Shown here piece by piece: positions 54,762 to 64,000 of a DNA stretch of 64,000 bases. Positions within the stretch are counted from its first letter, which is position 1. Each line of letters begins with the position of its first letter. Below the pieces are notes generated by a model. It was given only the letters and a program-made list of their open reading frames with translations. It did not search any database and was not told the origin of the DNA. This DNA is from Hymenobacter cellulosilyticus (lineage in GTDB: Bacteria > Bacteroidota > Bacteroidia > Cytophagales > Hymenobacteraceae): NCBI RefSeq assembly GCF_022919215.1, contig NZ_CP095046.1, forward strand, positions 3,028,501-3,092,500, read 5' to 3'. The position numbers and the translations under genes were made by a program.

Positions 54762-54809
54762 AAAAGGCCGCACCACCCGGATACTTTCGGGGCGACGCGG
54801 CCTTTTTTT
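54762..54809 (-). terminator. Intrinsic terminator downstream of the NmrA-like gene
   Basis: AAAAGGCCGC pairs with GCGGCCTTTT (54762-54771 with 54797-54806), with an inner ACCCGG/TTCGGG helix. On the minus strand a TTTTGGAG tract follows; the opposite strand has TTTTTTTG. The rest of the 342-bp gap 54544-54885 shows no supported gene. Confidence 0.75.
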
Positions 54810-54885
54810 GTAGGCGCTCATCTGCGCATATGACGCTGGCGGCGGAGCAGGCCCACACTCAAGCCGGCCCATCAGCAGCCGGTTG

Positions 54886-55829
54886 TTAAACCTTACCAGT
54901 CAGCATTTCCCGCACCTTGGTCCAGCGGATTTCCGGGTACCGGTCGTTGTCAAGGGGCTCAGGCAGCTTGGCCTGGCCGCTGAGCATGTTGTGCAGATAC
55001 TGCATGCCCTGCCAGGGCGGGAACACCTCGTTTTTGGCCGGCGCTACTGTCTTGGTTACCTTAATGAGCCCGGCCAATACGCCCAAGCTACCGGCCCGCA
55101 GCAGCTTAAACTCCTGACCCGTGGCCGCCTGGGCCGCAGCCTGCAGGCCGCGGATAGTAGCCACTTCGCCAGCCACGCGCAAGTAGCGGGGCGTGGTAGG
55201 GTCCAGGGCGGCCGCGGCGGTGTACTCGGCCGTGTTGACCATCGTGGTAAAGTCCAGGGGCTGATCAGCGCTGCCCCAGTACAGCACCCGGCGCGGACCG
55301 GTCAGAATCACCGGGGCCTGACCCTTGAGCAGGTCCATAAACATGCCGTTGAGCACCGACGTGGCTTGAATAGGCGCTTTGGCCAGGCGGCGGGCAAACT
55401 CCCGGCGCAGGTCGAAGTTGCGGTTGGAGCCTTCGGGCAGGCGGGTGAAGTCGGCGGAGTAGTCGGAGGGAATAAAGCGGGGCACGCCGGCTGCCACGGC
55501 TGCTTCCAGCAGCTGGGTCTGGGCTTCCACGATTACCGGCCGCAGCCCCGATAAGGCCGATACCACGCAGGCGGCGCCGGCACAGACCCGGGCGAGGGCC
55601 GCCGCATCGTCATACTCCACGGCCACTACTTCGGCGCCCTGCAGGCGCAGGGAAGTGGCCTCGGCGCCGGTGGTGGCCAGAGGGCGCACTAGGGCCCGCA
55701 CGGTAGCTCCACGTTGGCGCAGGGCATGGGCAATCAGTAGGCCCAGGGCCCCGGTAGCGCCAGCCAGCACGATGGGAGCCGCTGCATTGGTAGAAGAGTC
55801 GGAGGGGGAACGGTGGATGTTGGGGTCAT
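54886..55829 (-). CDS. NmrA-like NAD(P)-binding protein, one frameshift
   Basis: Atypical SDR of the NmrA/isoflavone-reductase type. GATGALGLLIAHAL is the nucleotide loop, RALVRPL the NADP-selective position, and FIPSDYSADFTRL the segment after strand 4. The frame breaks near 55803-55807 (minus strand TTCCCCCTCC); one C joins the start MTPTSTVPPSDSST to AAAPIVLAGATG, giving 314 residues. Substrate unknown; some relatives are redox sensors rather than enzymes. Confidence 0.85.
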
Positions 55830-56136
55830 TGGTTCAGGGGTGAATGCCGTAAGCAACAAGAAAACTCTGCCGGAGTTAGTTGGCGCCAGCTCGAATATCG
55901 TTTCGCCGGCCAGCTGGTAACGAATCAGGCCGTCGTGCTGGTCCCGGTAAAAGGTTGGCCGAGGTCCGGTGCCACGCCGGGCGGCGTTCTTACAGGGCGG
56001 AAAGTTTTTCTGCTGGTGTTTGCCATACGTAGCTCCCCGGGGCAAGGTCGGGCAGAAGAAGGAGCAGAAGGTGCGGCGAGCAGGCCGTGCTGGACCAGAA
56101 GTTCTATTTTCGCGTTCCGTCTACTGCGTCTGCCCC
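55830..56136. other. Intergenic region, no supported gene
   Basis: The minus strand is open from an ATG at 56045 into the NmrA-like gene, encoding protein-like sequence (FYRDQHDGLIRYQLAGETI), but in-frame continuation into that gene makes an independent product unlikely; a frameshifted remnant is possible. TATTTTCG at 56105-56112, 25 bp before the GrpB ATG, is one base from TAnnTTTG. Confidence 0.35.
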
Positions 56137-56742
56137 ATGACTTTCCCCACTTTCTTTCCTCCTTCCCGCCCCGTGGTACTAGAGGCCTACCGCCCGGACT
56201 GGGCCGGGGAGTACCAGCAGCTAGCGGCCCGCCTGCAGCAGGCCGCCGGGCCGACCATAGTACGTCTTGACCATATCGGCTCCACGGCCGTGCCCGGTTT
56301 ATGTGCCAAAGACGTCATCGACGTGCAACTGACCGTCGCTAGTCTGGAAGAGGCGGCCGGCAACCTTACCGGAGTGCTACGGCAGGCGGGTTTTCGGCAG
56401 GGCGAGAGTTGGCAGTACGACATCTTTCACGCGCTGCCCGCCGCCTCGCCGGAGCTACGCAAGCTCTACATGCGGGAGCCGGAGGGAGAGCGGCGTATGC
56501 ACCTGCACATTCGGGAAGCAGCTCGCTTTAACGCGCGCTTTGCCTTGCTTTGCCGCGACTACCTGCGCGCCCAAGACCCAGCCCGCCAGGAGTATGCCCT
56601 GCTCAAGCAGCGGGCGGCGCACCTGTTTCCGACCAGCATTGATGGTTACCTGTTTCTCAAGGAACCCGTTTTTCATCTGCTCTATCAGGCAGCGGAGCTA
56701 TGGGCGGAAAAAACGGGCTGGCGTTTGCCGGCGCCGCAGTAG
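56137..56742 (+). CDS. GrpB/UPF0157 family protein
   Basis: A 201-residue member of the GrpB family, which has a nucleotidyltransferase-like fold and unknown function. Diagnostic: VRLDHIGSTAVPGLCAKDVIDVQL, YDIFHALPA and MHLHIREA. The ATG at 56137 gives the normal N-terminus (MTFPTFFPPSRPVVLEAYRP). Intact; single gene. Confidence 0.9.
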   Translation: MTFPTFFPPSRPVVLEAYRPDWAGEYQQLAARLQQAAGPTIVRLDHIGSTAVPGLCAKDVIDVQLTVASLEEAAGNLTGVLRQAGFRQGESWQYDIFHALPAASPELRKLYMREPEGERRMHLHIREAARFNARFALLCRDYLRAQDPARQEYALLKQRAAHLFPTSIDGYLFLKEPVFHLLYQAAELWAEKTGWRLPAPQ

Positions 56743-56928
56743 CTGGTGCCGCTGGGCCTCGTTTTATAGCTGCTGTCCGGTTGGCTTAAGCTTGATCTGC
56801 CGCTACGGACGGCCTCGGACAGGCCCGGTTACGTATTCTGCCAAAAGCAGTAACGGGCCCGGCCCCCTACGGATATGGCGAACAATCAACCTGCGCAGAC
56901 TATAACCGGCTTACGAGCAGGCTGCCCC

Positions 56929-57657
56929 ATGCTACTGCGCCGAGTCGCGGCAGTCGTGCCCGTGCTGGCCTTGCTGGCGGCTAGTCTTACGGCTTGCTCC
57001 GACGAGGCAGCCCGGCGTGAAAACTCCGAATTGCGCGTTGACCAGCCCACACCGGCCGCTGCAACCAATGAAGCCGCCGCTACCGAAGCTGCGCCGGCTC
57101 CACCGCCAACCGTTTCTGCTACCACTGCCGGCCGCCGCTACCGGGTGCGGTCTGAAGCGGCGTATTTCTATGATTCGCCCGGGAAAACCAAGCCCACGGG
57201 ACAATACCTGCGCCGCGGCGACGTGCTTTACGGCGAGGAGGACGGCAACGGATTTATCCGCACTCAGTTTGTAAGTCAGACTGGTGCTACCGTCACGGGC
57301 TGGCTGAAAGTGGAGGAAGTAAGTCGGCTGACGGCCAGCCCGGCCTCCCGGCCCGCTCCGGCGCGGCCGGCTGCTTCAGTTCCCGCCACCTCTTCGGAAA
57401 CAGACGTGGCGCTAGGCCCCGAACCTACCCGCGCTACTAGTGGCAGCGGTACCCGCAAAGCCGTAGTGCAGGCGGGGCGCGCCTATTTCTACAATACGCC
57501 CGACCTGCTGACGCCCCGCCGGGCCTACTGCGAGCAGGGCGACAAAGTGAACTTGGGGCAGGAGCAGGGCGAGGCCGTCTACGTTACCTTTACCAACTGG
57601 GAAAAGGTAACTACCCGGGGCTGGATGAAAAAAGAAGCATTGCGCTTGCCGGAGTAG
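56929..57657 (+). CDS. Lipoprotein with two SH3-like domains
   Basis: The ATG at 56929 gives a lipoprotein signal (VLALLAASLTAC); an ATG at 56875 would put 18 polar residues before it and is less likely. After an Ala/Pro linker, RYRVRSEAAYFYDSPG to GWLKVEEV and, after a second linker, AVVQAGRAYFYNTPDLL to GWMKKEAL form two similar SH3-type beta barrels. Such proteins often bind cell-wall or surface ligands; target unknown. Intact. Confidence 0.75.
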   Translation: MLLRRVAAVVPVLALLAASLTACSDEAARRENSELRVDQPTPAAATNEAAATEAAPAPPPTVSATTAGRRYRVRSEAAYFYDSPGKTKPTGQYLRRGDVLYGEEDGNGFIRTQFVSQTGATVTGWLKVEEVSRLTASPASRPAPARPAASVPATSSETDVALGPEPTRATSGSGTRKAVVQAGRAYFYNTPDLLTPRRAYCEQGDKVNLGQEQGEAVYVTFTNWEKVTTRGWMKKEALRLPE

Positions 57658-57703
57658 AAGAGGCATACGTCCCGGTTTTGCCGCAACGCCGGGTAGTGGC
57701 AGC

Positions 57704-58796
57704 TCAGCCGGCTTGGTGGGTAAAAGCGGTGGGAGCCGGGCCTGGTAGCAGCACCCGGGTGTTGGGCAGGCTGCCGGGAAATTCGCGCTGCAGAAACGTA
57801 ATAAGCTGCTCACGCACGGCGCAGCGCAATTCCCACACGTTGCCGGCATTGGCGGCACTGACCAAGGCCCGCAGTTCCAGGGTGCGCTCCTTGGCATCGG
57901 TGACGTGCAGCACGCACACGCGTTGGTCCCAGAGTGGGTGGGCCTCCAGGATGCGGCGCAGCTCGGTGCGGACGGCTTCCACGGGCACGGTATAGTCGGT
58001 TTGCAGGTGCACGGCCCGGTAAGGCGGGCACTGGTGCGGGTCCAGTTCTGAAAGGGCTTTTCAATGAAATAGTTGAGCGGCAGCACCAGGCGGCGCTCGT
58101 CCCAGATGCTGAGCACCACGTAGGTAAAGGTGATTTCCTCGACCCGGCCCCATTCGCCTTCCACCACCAGCACGTCGTCGATGCGGATGGGCTGGGTGAA
58201 GGCAATCTGGAAGCCGGCCAGCAGGTTGCTGATGGAGCGCTGAGCGGCAAAGCCCACAATTACGCTGGCAATACCGGCCGAGGTAAGCAAGCCAGTGCCC
58301 AGGCGGCGCACCGTTTCAAAGCTCATCAGTACCAGCCCCACGGCCACGAAGGCAATCAGCGACACGGCCAGCTTCTTGACGAACTGCAGCTGGGTGAAAA
58401 GCTTACGCACCCGCAGGTTGTCGGCGCCCTCCAGGCGGTAGCGCTGCTGCACCAGGTCCTGAAGCACGTCCACGGTTTTGATCAGGCCCCAGGCAAAGGA
58501 GAGGACCAGGGCCACTTCCACCAGGCGGCGCAGCACCTCGAAAGGCTTGGGCGGCAGCGGCACCAGGGCAGGAGCAGGGAAATAGTCAGGACCGGGAAAA
58601 ACCAGGCGCTGGCCAGGTTCAGGTGCTGAGCCACCGAGCGGGCCAAAACGGAATCCTCGCGCCGCCCAAATGCCCGCAGCACGCTGAAAACAGCGTATTT
58701 GAGTACCAGCCCGAGCAGCAGGCCACCGAGCAGAATGCCCAGGGTGGCGAAAATGTCGGGGAAATGGGAGAGCAGGTGGGCAACAGTTTCTTTCAT
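57704..58796 (-). CDS. MscS-type mechanosensitive ion channel, two frameshifts
   Basis: Membrane channel releasing solutes on osmotic down-shock. Three to four helices precede the pore helix: GTGLLTSAGIASVIVGFAAQRSISNL contains the family's Gly/Ala-rich TM3. The MscS beta domain follows with PIRIDDVLVVEGEWGRVEEI, a strong family signature, and the C-terminal alpha/beta domain. Frame breaks near 58566-58569 (minus strand CTGCCCTGG) and near 58012-58016 (ACCGGGCCG) need one C and one G; restored length is 364 residues. Inner membrane. Confidence 0.9.
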
Positions 58797-59120
58797 ACAA
58801 ACAGGACCCGCCAGAGCACGGCAGGCAGTAGGCACGTGTACCCGCGCCGCCCCGGAAAGGTTAGCCGCTGCCATACCAACCAGCCGCCGCCGACATACCA
58901 CACCCGGTATTTTGCCGTTAGCAGACAAATGCGGGCAGTAGCATAGTGATGAACTACGCCCAGATACTTAATCTTGTAACAAAGTCTGGCTTGGTGCCAG
59001 CGTGAAGCCCGGCTGTTTTCGGAGCACGAAAAAGCCGCCGGCCAGTTAAGATTTTTTTCCTGCCGCTCCCGCAGGCTGCCCGCTCCGGGTAGCCAGGCCG
59101 GCCGGGCGGTATTTGCTAGT
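58797..59120. other. Intergenic region between divergent genes, nothing further seen
   Basis: This 324-bp stretch separates the MscS-type gene and the GH16-like gene. It has no reading frame of quality. It should hold both promoters, but I find no exact TAnnTTTG; GTATTTGCTAG shortly before 59121 is the nearest candidate. Confidence 0.5.
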
Positions 59121-60190
59121 ATGAAGAAAAGTGTTCTGCTGATTCTATTGCTGAGCCTCAAGCTGGTGGCCTTTGCGCAATCCAAGCTGAAGCCTAAGGC
59201 CGACCTGCTGAAAGATTATAACCTGGTATTGGAGGAAACCTTCGACAGCCTGGCTCATCCGTCGGAGCTATCCGAGCGGTGGCAGTTTACCAGCGACCAG
59301 GCTACGGGCTCCGCCGGTGGGGGTGAATATTACGTGGACCCGACGACCAATAACTGGGCAAATATGGAGCTGCGGCGCGAAGGAGTCACGTCCTACCTGC
59401 GGCTGCGGTCTGAGCTGATTATGCCCGCCGACTCCGACTACCAGAAGCGGGAAATCTACCCCGACCCCGCCGACCCGACCCGCAAGCCTCGCATAGCCAA
59501 GTTTCGCTCGGCCCTGCTCATGACCAAGCGCGGGGTGGCCGGGCCGGTTTTCGACCCTCCCTGCACGCCCGAGAATAACCCCGGCGGCTACTCCCGGGCT
59601 TTCTGTACGGCGTCTTCCAGGTGCGGATGCGGGTGGCTAAAAAGCCGACCTTCCCCGCCTTTTGGCTGTGGGGCGAGCCGCCACACGCCGGCAGCTGGCC
59701 CACGGGCCTGCAGGTCAATATCTACGAAGGCCGGGACTACAAGTACAATACCAGCCGGGTATTCGGCGTGGGCTATGATGATGAGGCCGATAAATTCGTG
59801 CCCCACCGCGGCGAATTTGTCTGGGTGAAAACGGAAGGTTACGCCGACCTGGCCGACGACTTTCATGTGTACACCGGCGTGTGGACGCCCACGGAAATAT
59901 CGTTCTTCCTCGACGACACCAAAATCGTCACGTTCAACGATTCCACCATCATGCGCCAGTACAACCGGTGCCCCACGGCCCTGATTGTCTCCCTTCAGAT
60001 GTGGCCCTGGTACACCGAAGGGTCCCACCTCGACGTGGATTATATTCGGGTGTACAAGCCCAAGAACAACTCCAACGAGTACCCCAGCGTCGAGTACGAC
60101 GCCCGCGCCAAGCCAGTCAGCTTTTTCGAGCGGGTCAGGCGCCTGTTTACTCCCACCATGCCCTTCACCGCCATGAAGGAATTGCCCTAG
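59121..60190 (+). CDS. Glycoside hydrolase family 16-like protein with altered active site, one frameshift
   Basis: Secreted (signal MKKSVLLILLLSLKLVAFA). The jelly-roll fold is recognised by LVLEETFDSLAHPSELSERW, GVFQVRMRVAKKPTFPAFWLWG, DFHVYTGVWTPTEISFFLDD and the end LDVDYIRVYK. The frame breaks near 59597-59600 (TCCCGGGC); one G restores YSRGFLYGVFQ and 356 residues. Where GH16 enzymes have E-x-D-x-x-E, this protein reads Q-V-N-I-Y-E (in GLQVNIYEGRD), so the nucleophile Glu and the Asp are replaced by amides; it may be inactive or bind sugar only. Confidence 0.8.
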
Positions 60191-60327
60191 CAGGATATTA
60201 GCATACTGACAAGCCAGTAATTAGCTTGAGCGTTTCACAACTAGCCTTTCGGCTGTGGCTGACGTACCTGCTCATTCCGTGGGCGACCCGGTCTCACGCT
60301 GCCCGGCAGCTTACGTCATCCTGATAA

Positions 60328-61073
60328 ATGCGCAGAAGTAGCTGGATACTGGCCCTGACTCTGGGGTGGCTGCTGTCGGGTTGCGCGTCGCACCGCCAGC
60401 CGCCGCCATTAAGATGCATACCGAAACGCTGGCGCTGTATGATTCCGTGCGCCGGCGCCCGGTGCCGGTAGTACTCTACCAGCCCACTGTGGCCGTGGCC
60501 CGACCCCGGCTAGCGTTGCTGAGCCATGGCTACGGCGGTCAAAGCACGGCGTATACGTTTCTGGCCCGGCAGCTGGTAGCTATGGGCTACGTAGTGGCCA
60601 GCGTGCAGCATGAGTTGCCGGGCGACGAGCCTATTGCCACTACTGGCAACCTGCGCGAAACGCGGCGGCCCAACTGGGAGCGGGGCGTGCAAAACCTGCT
60701 CTTTGTGTGCCAAATGCTGCAGCAACGCTTGCCCCGCCTGAATACTGGCCAGTTGCTGCTCCTGGGCCATTCCAACGGCGGCGACATGGTCATGCTCTTT
60801 GCCCACGAGCACCCGCAGCTGGTAGCCCGCGTCATTTCGCTCGACAACCGCCGTATGCCGCTGCCCCGCACCCGCCGGCCCAGAATCCTGTCCATCCGCT
60901 CCAGCGACCAGGTGGCCGACCCGGGCGTACTTACCACGGCGGCCGAGCAGCGCACGTTTGGCATTACGATTGTGGCCCTGCCTGCCACCATTCACAACGA
61001 TATGTGGGACGGGGCTACCGAAGCGCAAAAGCAGGAGATAAATGCCATTGAGGCTGAATTTCTGCGGCGCTGA
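60328..61073 (+). CDS. Alpha/beta hydrolase lipoprotein, one frameshift
   Basis: Lipoprotein signal MRRSSWILALTLGWLLSGC from the ATG at 60328. The frame breaks near 60409-60411 (CCGCCGCCATTAAG); one base joins it to IKMHTETLALYDSVRRRPVPV. LLSHGYGGQSTAY is the oxyanion region, GHSNGGDM the nucleophile elbow, DNRRMPLPR and the C-terminal ATIHNDMWDG would hold the Asp and His. Total 248 residues. It resembles dienelactone-hydrolase or PAF-acetylhydrolase-like esterases; substrate unknown. Confidence 0.8.
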
Positions 61074-61143
61074 CTGACGGACAAACAAAGCTCAAAAGTT
61101 GCTGGTTAGCTACCCAGTCCGGCCCGGACATTATTTAGTGCGC

Positions 61144-61559
61144 ATGCTACTTGAAGAACTGTACTCCTCCGTTGGTAAGCTGTTTCTGGAAATACACTAC
61201 CAGCCCGAAGGTCCCTGGATTTATGCCGACTGGGTCGGCTTTCCCACCAGCGGCAACGTCCTGAAAGGCGCCCGGGCCTACCTCGACCAGATGCAGCAAA
61301 AACGCTGCGTGGCCGTGCTCAACGACAACCGGCACCTGGTAGGGGCTGGAATGCCTCACTGGACTGGCTGGAGCGCGAGTGGATTCCGTACGCGGTGCAG
61401 AGTGGCCTGAAGTATTGGGCGCACTTGGACAATCCCGACGCGTTTTCGCAGGAGTCGGCGGCGGCCCTGCGCCAGCGCGTCAACGGCCGGTTTCAGATTG
61501 AGCTCTTCGACAACGAGGCCGCGGCCCGGGCCTGGCTGCGCGCCTGCCAGGTAGGCTAA
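61144..61559 (+). CDS. STAS-like domain protein, one frameshift
   Basis: Small soluble protein of 138 residues starting MLLEELYSSVGKLFLEIHYQ. The frame breaks near 61342-61345 (GTAGGGGCTGG); one G gives NDNRHLVGGWNASLDWLERE and an end EAAARAWLRACQVG. The pattern of alternating strands and helices, ending in an aromatic-rich EAxxWL helix, is that of STAS/SpoIIAA-like proteins common in this phylum. A role in regulation is possible but unknown. Confidence 0.7.
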
Positions 61560-61632
61560 GTAATAAGGAAGGGCTAGGTAGGAGGGGATGCTCCGAAAAG
61601 TGCAGAAATTGAGGTGACTACGGTCGAGCTGC

Positions 61633-61640
61633 TAACCTTG
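61633..61640 (+). promoter_or_regulatory. Possible -7 promoter element
   Basis: TAACCTTG, one base from TAnnTTTG, 48 bp before the PAP2 gene. Confidence 0.3.
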
Positions 61641-61687
61641 CCCGGCCCGTCCCCGTTTCAGCCTCATTCTCTCCCCAAATTACCAGT

Positions 61688-62523
61688 ATGAAGCTCTTTT
61701 CCTCTGTTTTGCTTGCCGGGACCCTGAGCCTGGCTGCCACACCCGCCGCCACCGCCCAGCACAATTCCTCCTCGCCCTACCATACCCGCTTTGCCGTCGA
61801 TGCGCCCGTGATTGGGGGCTTGGGGCCGTCAGCGGGTTTGGCCTGTACCGGGTGCAGCAAAAAGAAGGTCTGAACGAAGCAGAGCTGGCCGCGCTCAGCA
61901 AAGACGACGTGCCCAAGTTCGACCGGTTTGTGGCCGGCAAGTATAGCGAGCGGGCCCAGACCATCAGTGACTTTTTCTGCTACGGTTCGCTGGTAGCGGC
62001 GCCGGGCCTGCTGGCGCTCAACCCCGATATCCGGGGCCACTACGGGCAGGTAGCCGTGCTCTACCTGGAAACCATGCTGACTACCTCAGCTATCTTCACC
62101 TCCACGGTGGGAAATGTGTACCGCTACCGGCCCTTTTTGTACGGCACGCAAGGCACCGCCCGGGAGCGGAGCAGCAAGATTTCTACCAACTCCTTTTTTG
62201 CCGGCCATACTGCCCACGCCGCCACGGCTACCTTCTTCGCGGCCAAGGTATTCCACGATTTCAACCCCGACTCGCCCGCTCAGCCCTACGTGTGGGGCGC
62301 CGCCGCCGTAATTCCGGCCGTGGTGGGATATTATCGTCTGGAGGCGGGCAAGCACTTCCTCTCTGACAACCTGGTGGGGTATGCCGTGGGTGCCACGGTA
62401 GGCGTGCTGGTGCCCCAGTTGCACAAGACCAGCCGGGCCAAGGGCTTGTCGGTGGCTCCGCTGCAGGGCGTGAACGTAAACGGGTATTCCTACGGCGGCC
62501 TGCGCATCACCAAGCAGCTGTAG
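61688..62523 (+). CDS. PAP2-family phosphatase, one frameshift
   Basis: Exported or membrane-embedded lipid phosphatase. Signal MKLFSSVLLAGTLSLAATPAATA. The frame breaks near 61823-61826 (TTGGGGCCG); one G gives GAVSGFGLYRVQQKEGLNEAEL. Active-site motifs: VGNVYRYRPF (first motif R), SFFAGHTAH (PSGH-type, His) and YRLEAGKHFLSDNLVG (R...H..SD). Restored length 278 residues. Probably acts on undecaprenyl or other isoprenoid phosphates, or on phosphatidate; inference. Confidence 0.88.
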
Positions 62524-62609
62524 CGCGGCTGCCGAAGGCGAAGCAGGAGGGAAGTGCCAATTTATCGGGCTCTTTTCGACACCTTAAGCGTCCCTTTACC
62601 GCTTGCGCC

Positions 62610-63801
62610 ATGTCCGAGGTTTCTGCCCTGCCCCCCGTTTCTGCCACCGTGGCCCGCCCGGCCCGGGTTCAGTCCATCGACCTGGTACGCGGGCTGGTCA
62701 TGGTTATCATGGCCCTGGACCACGTGCGCGAGTTCTGGAGCCCGACGCCGGTGCGGCCCGAAGACGTTAGCCAGGCTTCGGCGCTGTTGTTCCTTACCCG
62801 CTGGGTTACCCATTTCTGCGCCCCACGTTTGTGTTCTTGGCCGGGGTCAGCATCTTTCTCGCCCAGCAAAAAAAGCCCAGCCGCCCGGCCGTCAGCCGGT
62901 TTCTGCTAACCCGGGCCTGTGGCTGGTGGCGCTGGAAATCCTGGTCATCAACTTCCTGCTGCAGTGGAGCTTCCAGATGGTTCTGCTGCAGGTAATCTGG
63001 GCTACGGGCTGGGGCATGGTGCTGCTGGCCGGGCTGCTGTGGCTGCCGCGCTGGGTGCTGGGCGCCGGGTCCCTGGGCTTTCTGGTCCTGCATAATCTGC
63101 TGCCCACTATTGCCCCGGTCACGGCCGAGAACCTGGTAGCGGCCCTGCTGCACAACGGCCCGTTTCTGCTTCCATCCGTCGGTGGGGCTCCCGCGTTTCT
63201 GGTGGCGTACTCCATTGGGCCCTGGGCGGCCGTGCTGGTGGCGGGCTACTGGATGGGGCCGTGGTTTGGGCTGCCGCTGCCGGAGCGCAACCGGCGCCTG
63301 CGCCTGGCAGGCGGGGCACTGCTGTTGCTCTTTGTCGGGCTGCGCTTCACTAACTGGTACGGGGAGCCCAACCTCTGGAGCGTGCAAACCCGAGGCGGTT
63401 TTTACACGGTGCTGTCCTTTCTGAATATAACCAAGTACCCGCCGTCCCTGCTGTTTTTGTGCCTTACCCTGGGCGTGGCGCTGCTGCTGCTGAGCGGGGC
63501 CGAAACGGTGGCGGGCCGCTGGGCCGAAATACTGCGCATCTACGGGCGGGTGCCGTTTTTCTACTACCTGCTGCACTTGCTGCTCATCAGTGCCGGGGCT
63601 CTGGTCTGGACGATGCTGGCCTTCGGGCAGCCCTTCAATTTCGGGTTCATGGACCGCAAAGACTGGCCCGCCGCCTACCAGCCCAGCCTGCTGCGGGCCT
63701 ATGTAGTGTGGCTGAGCGTGGTAGTGCTGCTCTACGTGCCCTGCCGCTGGTATCAGGGCTACAAGCAGCGCCATTCCTACTGGTGGCTTTCGTATTTGTA
63801 G
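62610..63801 (+). CDS. DUF1624/heparan-alpha-glucosaminide acetyltransferase-like membrane protein, two frameshifts
   Basis: Polytopic membrane protein of the acyltransferase-like DUF1624 family. RVQSIDLVRGLVMVIMALDHVREFW at the start is the family's signature with the conserved D and H. Frame breaks near 62820-62823 (GCGCCCCACG) and near 62911-62913 (CCCGGGCCTG) need one C and one G: FCAPTFVFLAGVSIFLAQQK and RGLWLVALEILVINF. Restored length is 397 residues with about ten helices; the C-terminal FFYYLLHLLLISAGA is also typical. Substrate unknown. Confidence 0.88.
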
Positions 63802-63897
63802 AAAACCCTGTTTTGGCCATTTACCACCTGGGCAGAAGTACCGCCCAGCCCGCTTACCTTAGCTGCCCGACCTCACCCTCCCACGTTCCTGCCTCCT

Positions 63898-64000
63898 ATG
63901 CAATCCGCTTCTACTGTTCTGCTCGTGCGGCCCGCCAGCTTTGCTTTCAACGCCGAAACGGCCCAGTCCAACCACTTTCAGCACGCCCTAACAGGCCTTA
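63898..64000 (+). CDS. ctlX: Citrulline utilisation hydrolase-like protein, 5' end only
   Basis: The ATG at 63898 opens MQSASTVLLVRPASFAFNAE and then TAQSNHFQHAL up to the window edge. VRPxxFxxNxETxxSNxFQ is the N-terminal signature of CtlX, an amidinotransferase-fold hydrolase of citrulline/arginine metabolism. Only 34 residues are seen, so catalytic residues cannot be checked. A TACCTTAG at 63856-63863, near TAnnTTTG, may be the promoter. Confidence 0.75.
   Translation, partial: MQSASTVLLVRPASFAFNAETAQSNHFQHALTGL

Noticed and set aside
54619..54858. 79-codon minus-strand ORF between the glycosyltransferase and NmrA-like gene
   Set aside because: It runs across an intrinsic terminator, has no domain or signal and an unusual composition.
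1..64000. Wide-spread pseudogenisation as in a degrading symbiont
   Set aside because: All lesions are single-base losses at C/G runs with every restored frame full length; no internal stops or large deletions accompany them, apart from the one AHSA1 remnant.
1..64000. tRNA, rRNA, transposase, integrase or phage genes
   Set aside because: None recognised on either strand; the inverted repeats lack any coding sequence and the few GTTCGA-like strings fall inside protein genes.

Overview
The window looks like a chromosomal stretch of a high-GC member of the Bacteroidota, most probably Hymenobacter or a close relative in the Cytophagales. The reasons are the combination of high GC with Bacteroidota hallmarks: a TonB-dependent receptor with an N-terminal carboxypeptidase-regulatory domain, a large secreted protein ending in a gliding-motility/type IX secretion C-terminal domain, many short lipoproteins, promoter -10 equivalents of the TAnnTTTG type, DUF4269, DUF4097 and CtlX family proteins, and dispersed GTCAT-type inverted repeats. 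Genus level is inference. I see no rRNA, tRNA, CRISPR array, transposase or phage gene.

Layout. 1-6.7 kb: an SDR oxidoreductase end, a GT39-type glycosyltransferase, then lysC-lysA (lysine branch), preceded by a candidate leader peptide and intrinsic terminator, and a DUF4269 protein. 6-8.8 kb: two lipoproteins and an M28 peptidase. 8.9-15.2 kb: a biotin cluster on the minus strand in the order bioB, small orf, bioF, bioD, bioA, ketoacyl synthase; a TonB receptor diverges from it (15.5-18.3 kb). 18.4-31.2 kb: mostly minus-strand housekeeping and accessory genes (Kazal-like lipoprotein, YiaAB, RluF- and RluE-type pseudouridine synthases, proline iminopeptidase, racemase, serine hydrolase, DUF998, DinB, YebC, a T9SS cargo protein). 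31.4-39.2 kb: hutG and hutU flank three tandem DUF4097 paralogs, a metallo-hydrolase and a Gly/Ser/Thr-rich lipoprotein. 39.4-46.5 kb: an AT-rich lipoprotein, a 21-bp repeat array, and two paralogous NADP-dependent oxidoreductases bracketing an alcohol dehydrogenase/SRPBCC pair. 46.6-64 kb: small lipoproteins and membrane proteins, GH43, acyltransferase, glycosyltransferase, NmrA, GrpB, MscS, GH16-like, hydrolase, PAP2, DUF1624 and the start of ctlX.

Two overarching observations. First, at least 35 single-base losses, nearly all in C or G runs, interrupt more than 25 genes; every one is a deletion and re-adding one base restores a full-length family member. This is the signature of consensus errors rather than gene decay. 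It creates two false gene fusions (bioA with the ketoacyl synthase, racemase with iminopeptidase), which I have split. Second, three unrelated loci (9.83-10.06, 20.72-20.95, 40.65-40.93 kb) hold degenerate tandem arrays with exactly the same 21-bp period. Two are both 11 units (231 bp), and one encodes ten to eleven heptapeptides inside the ketoacyl synthase. This shared period is the most unusual structure in the window.

Start codons, frameshift positions and functions are read by eye from the sequence; no database search was made.
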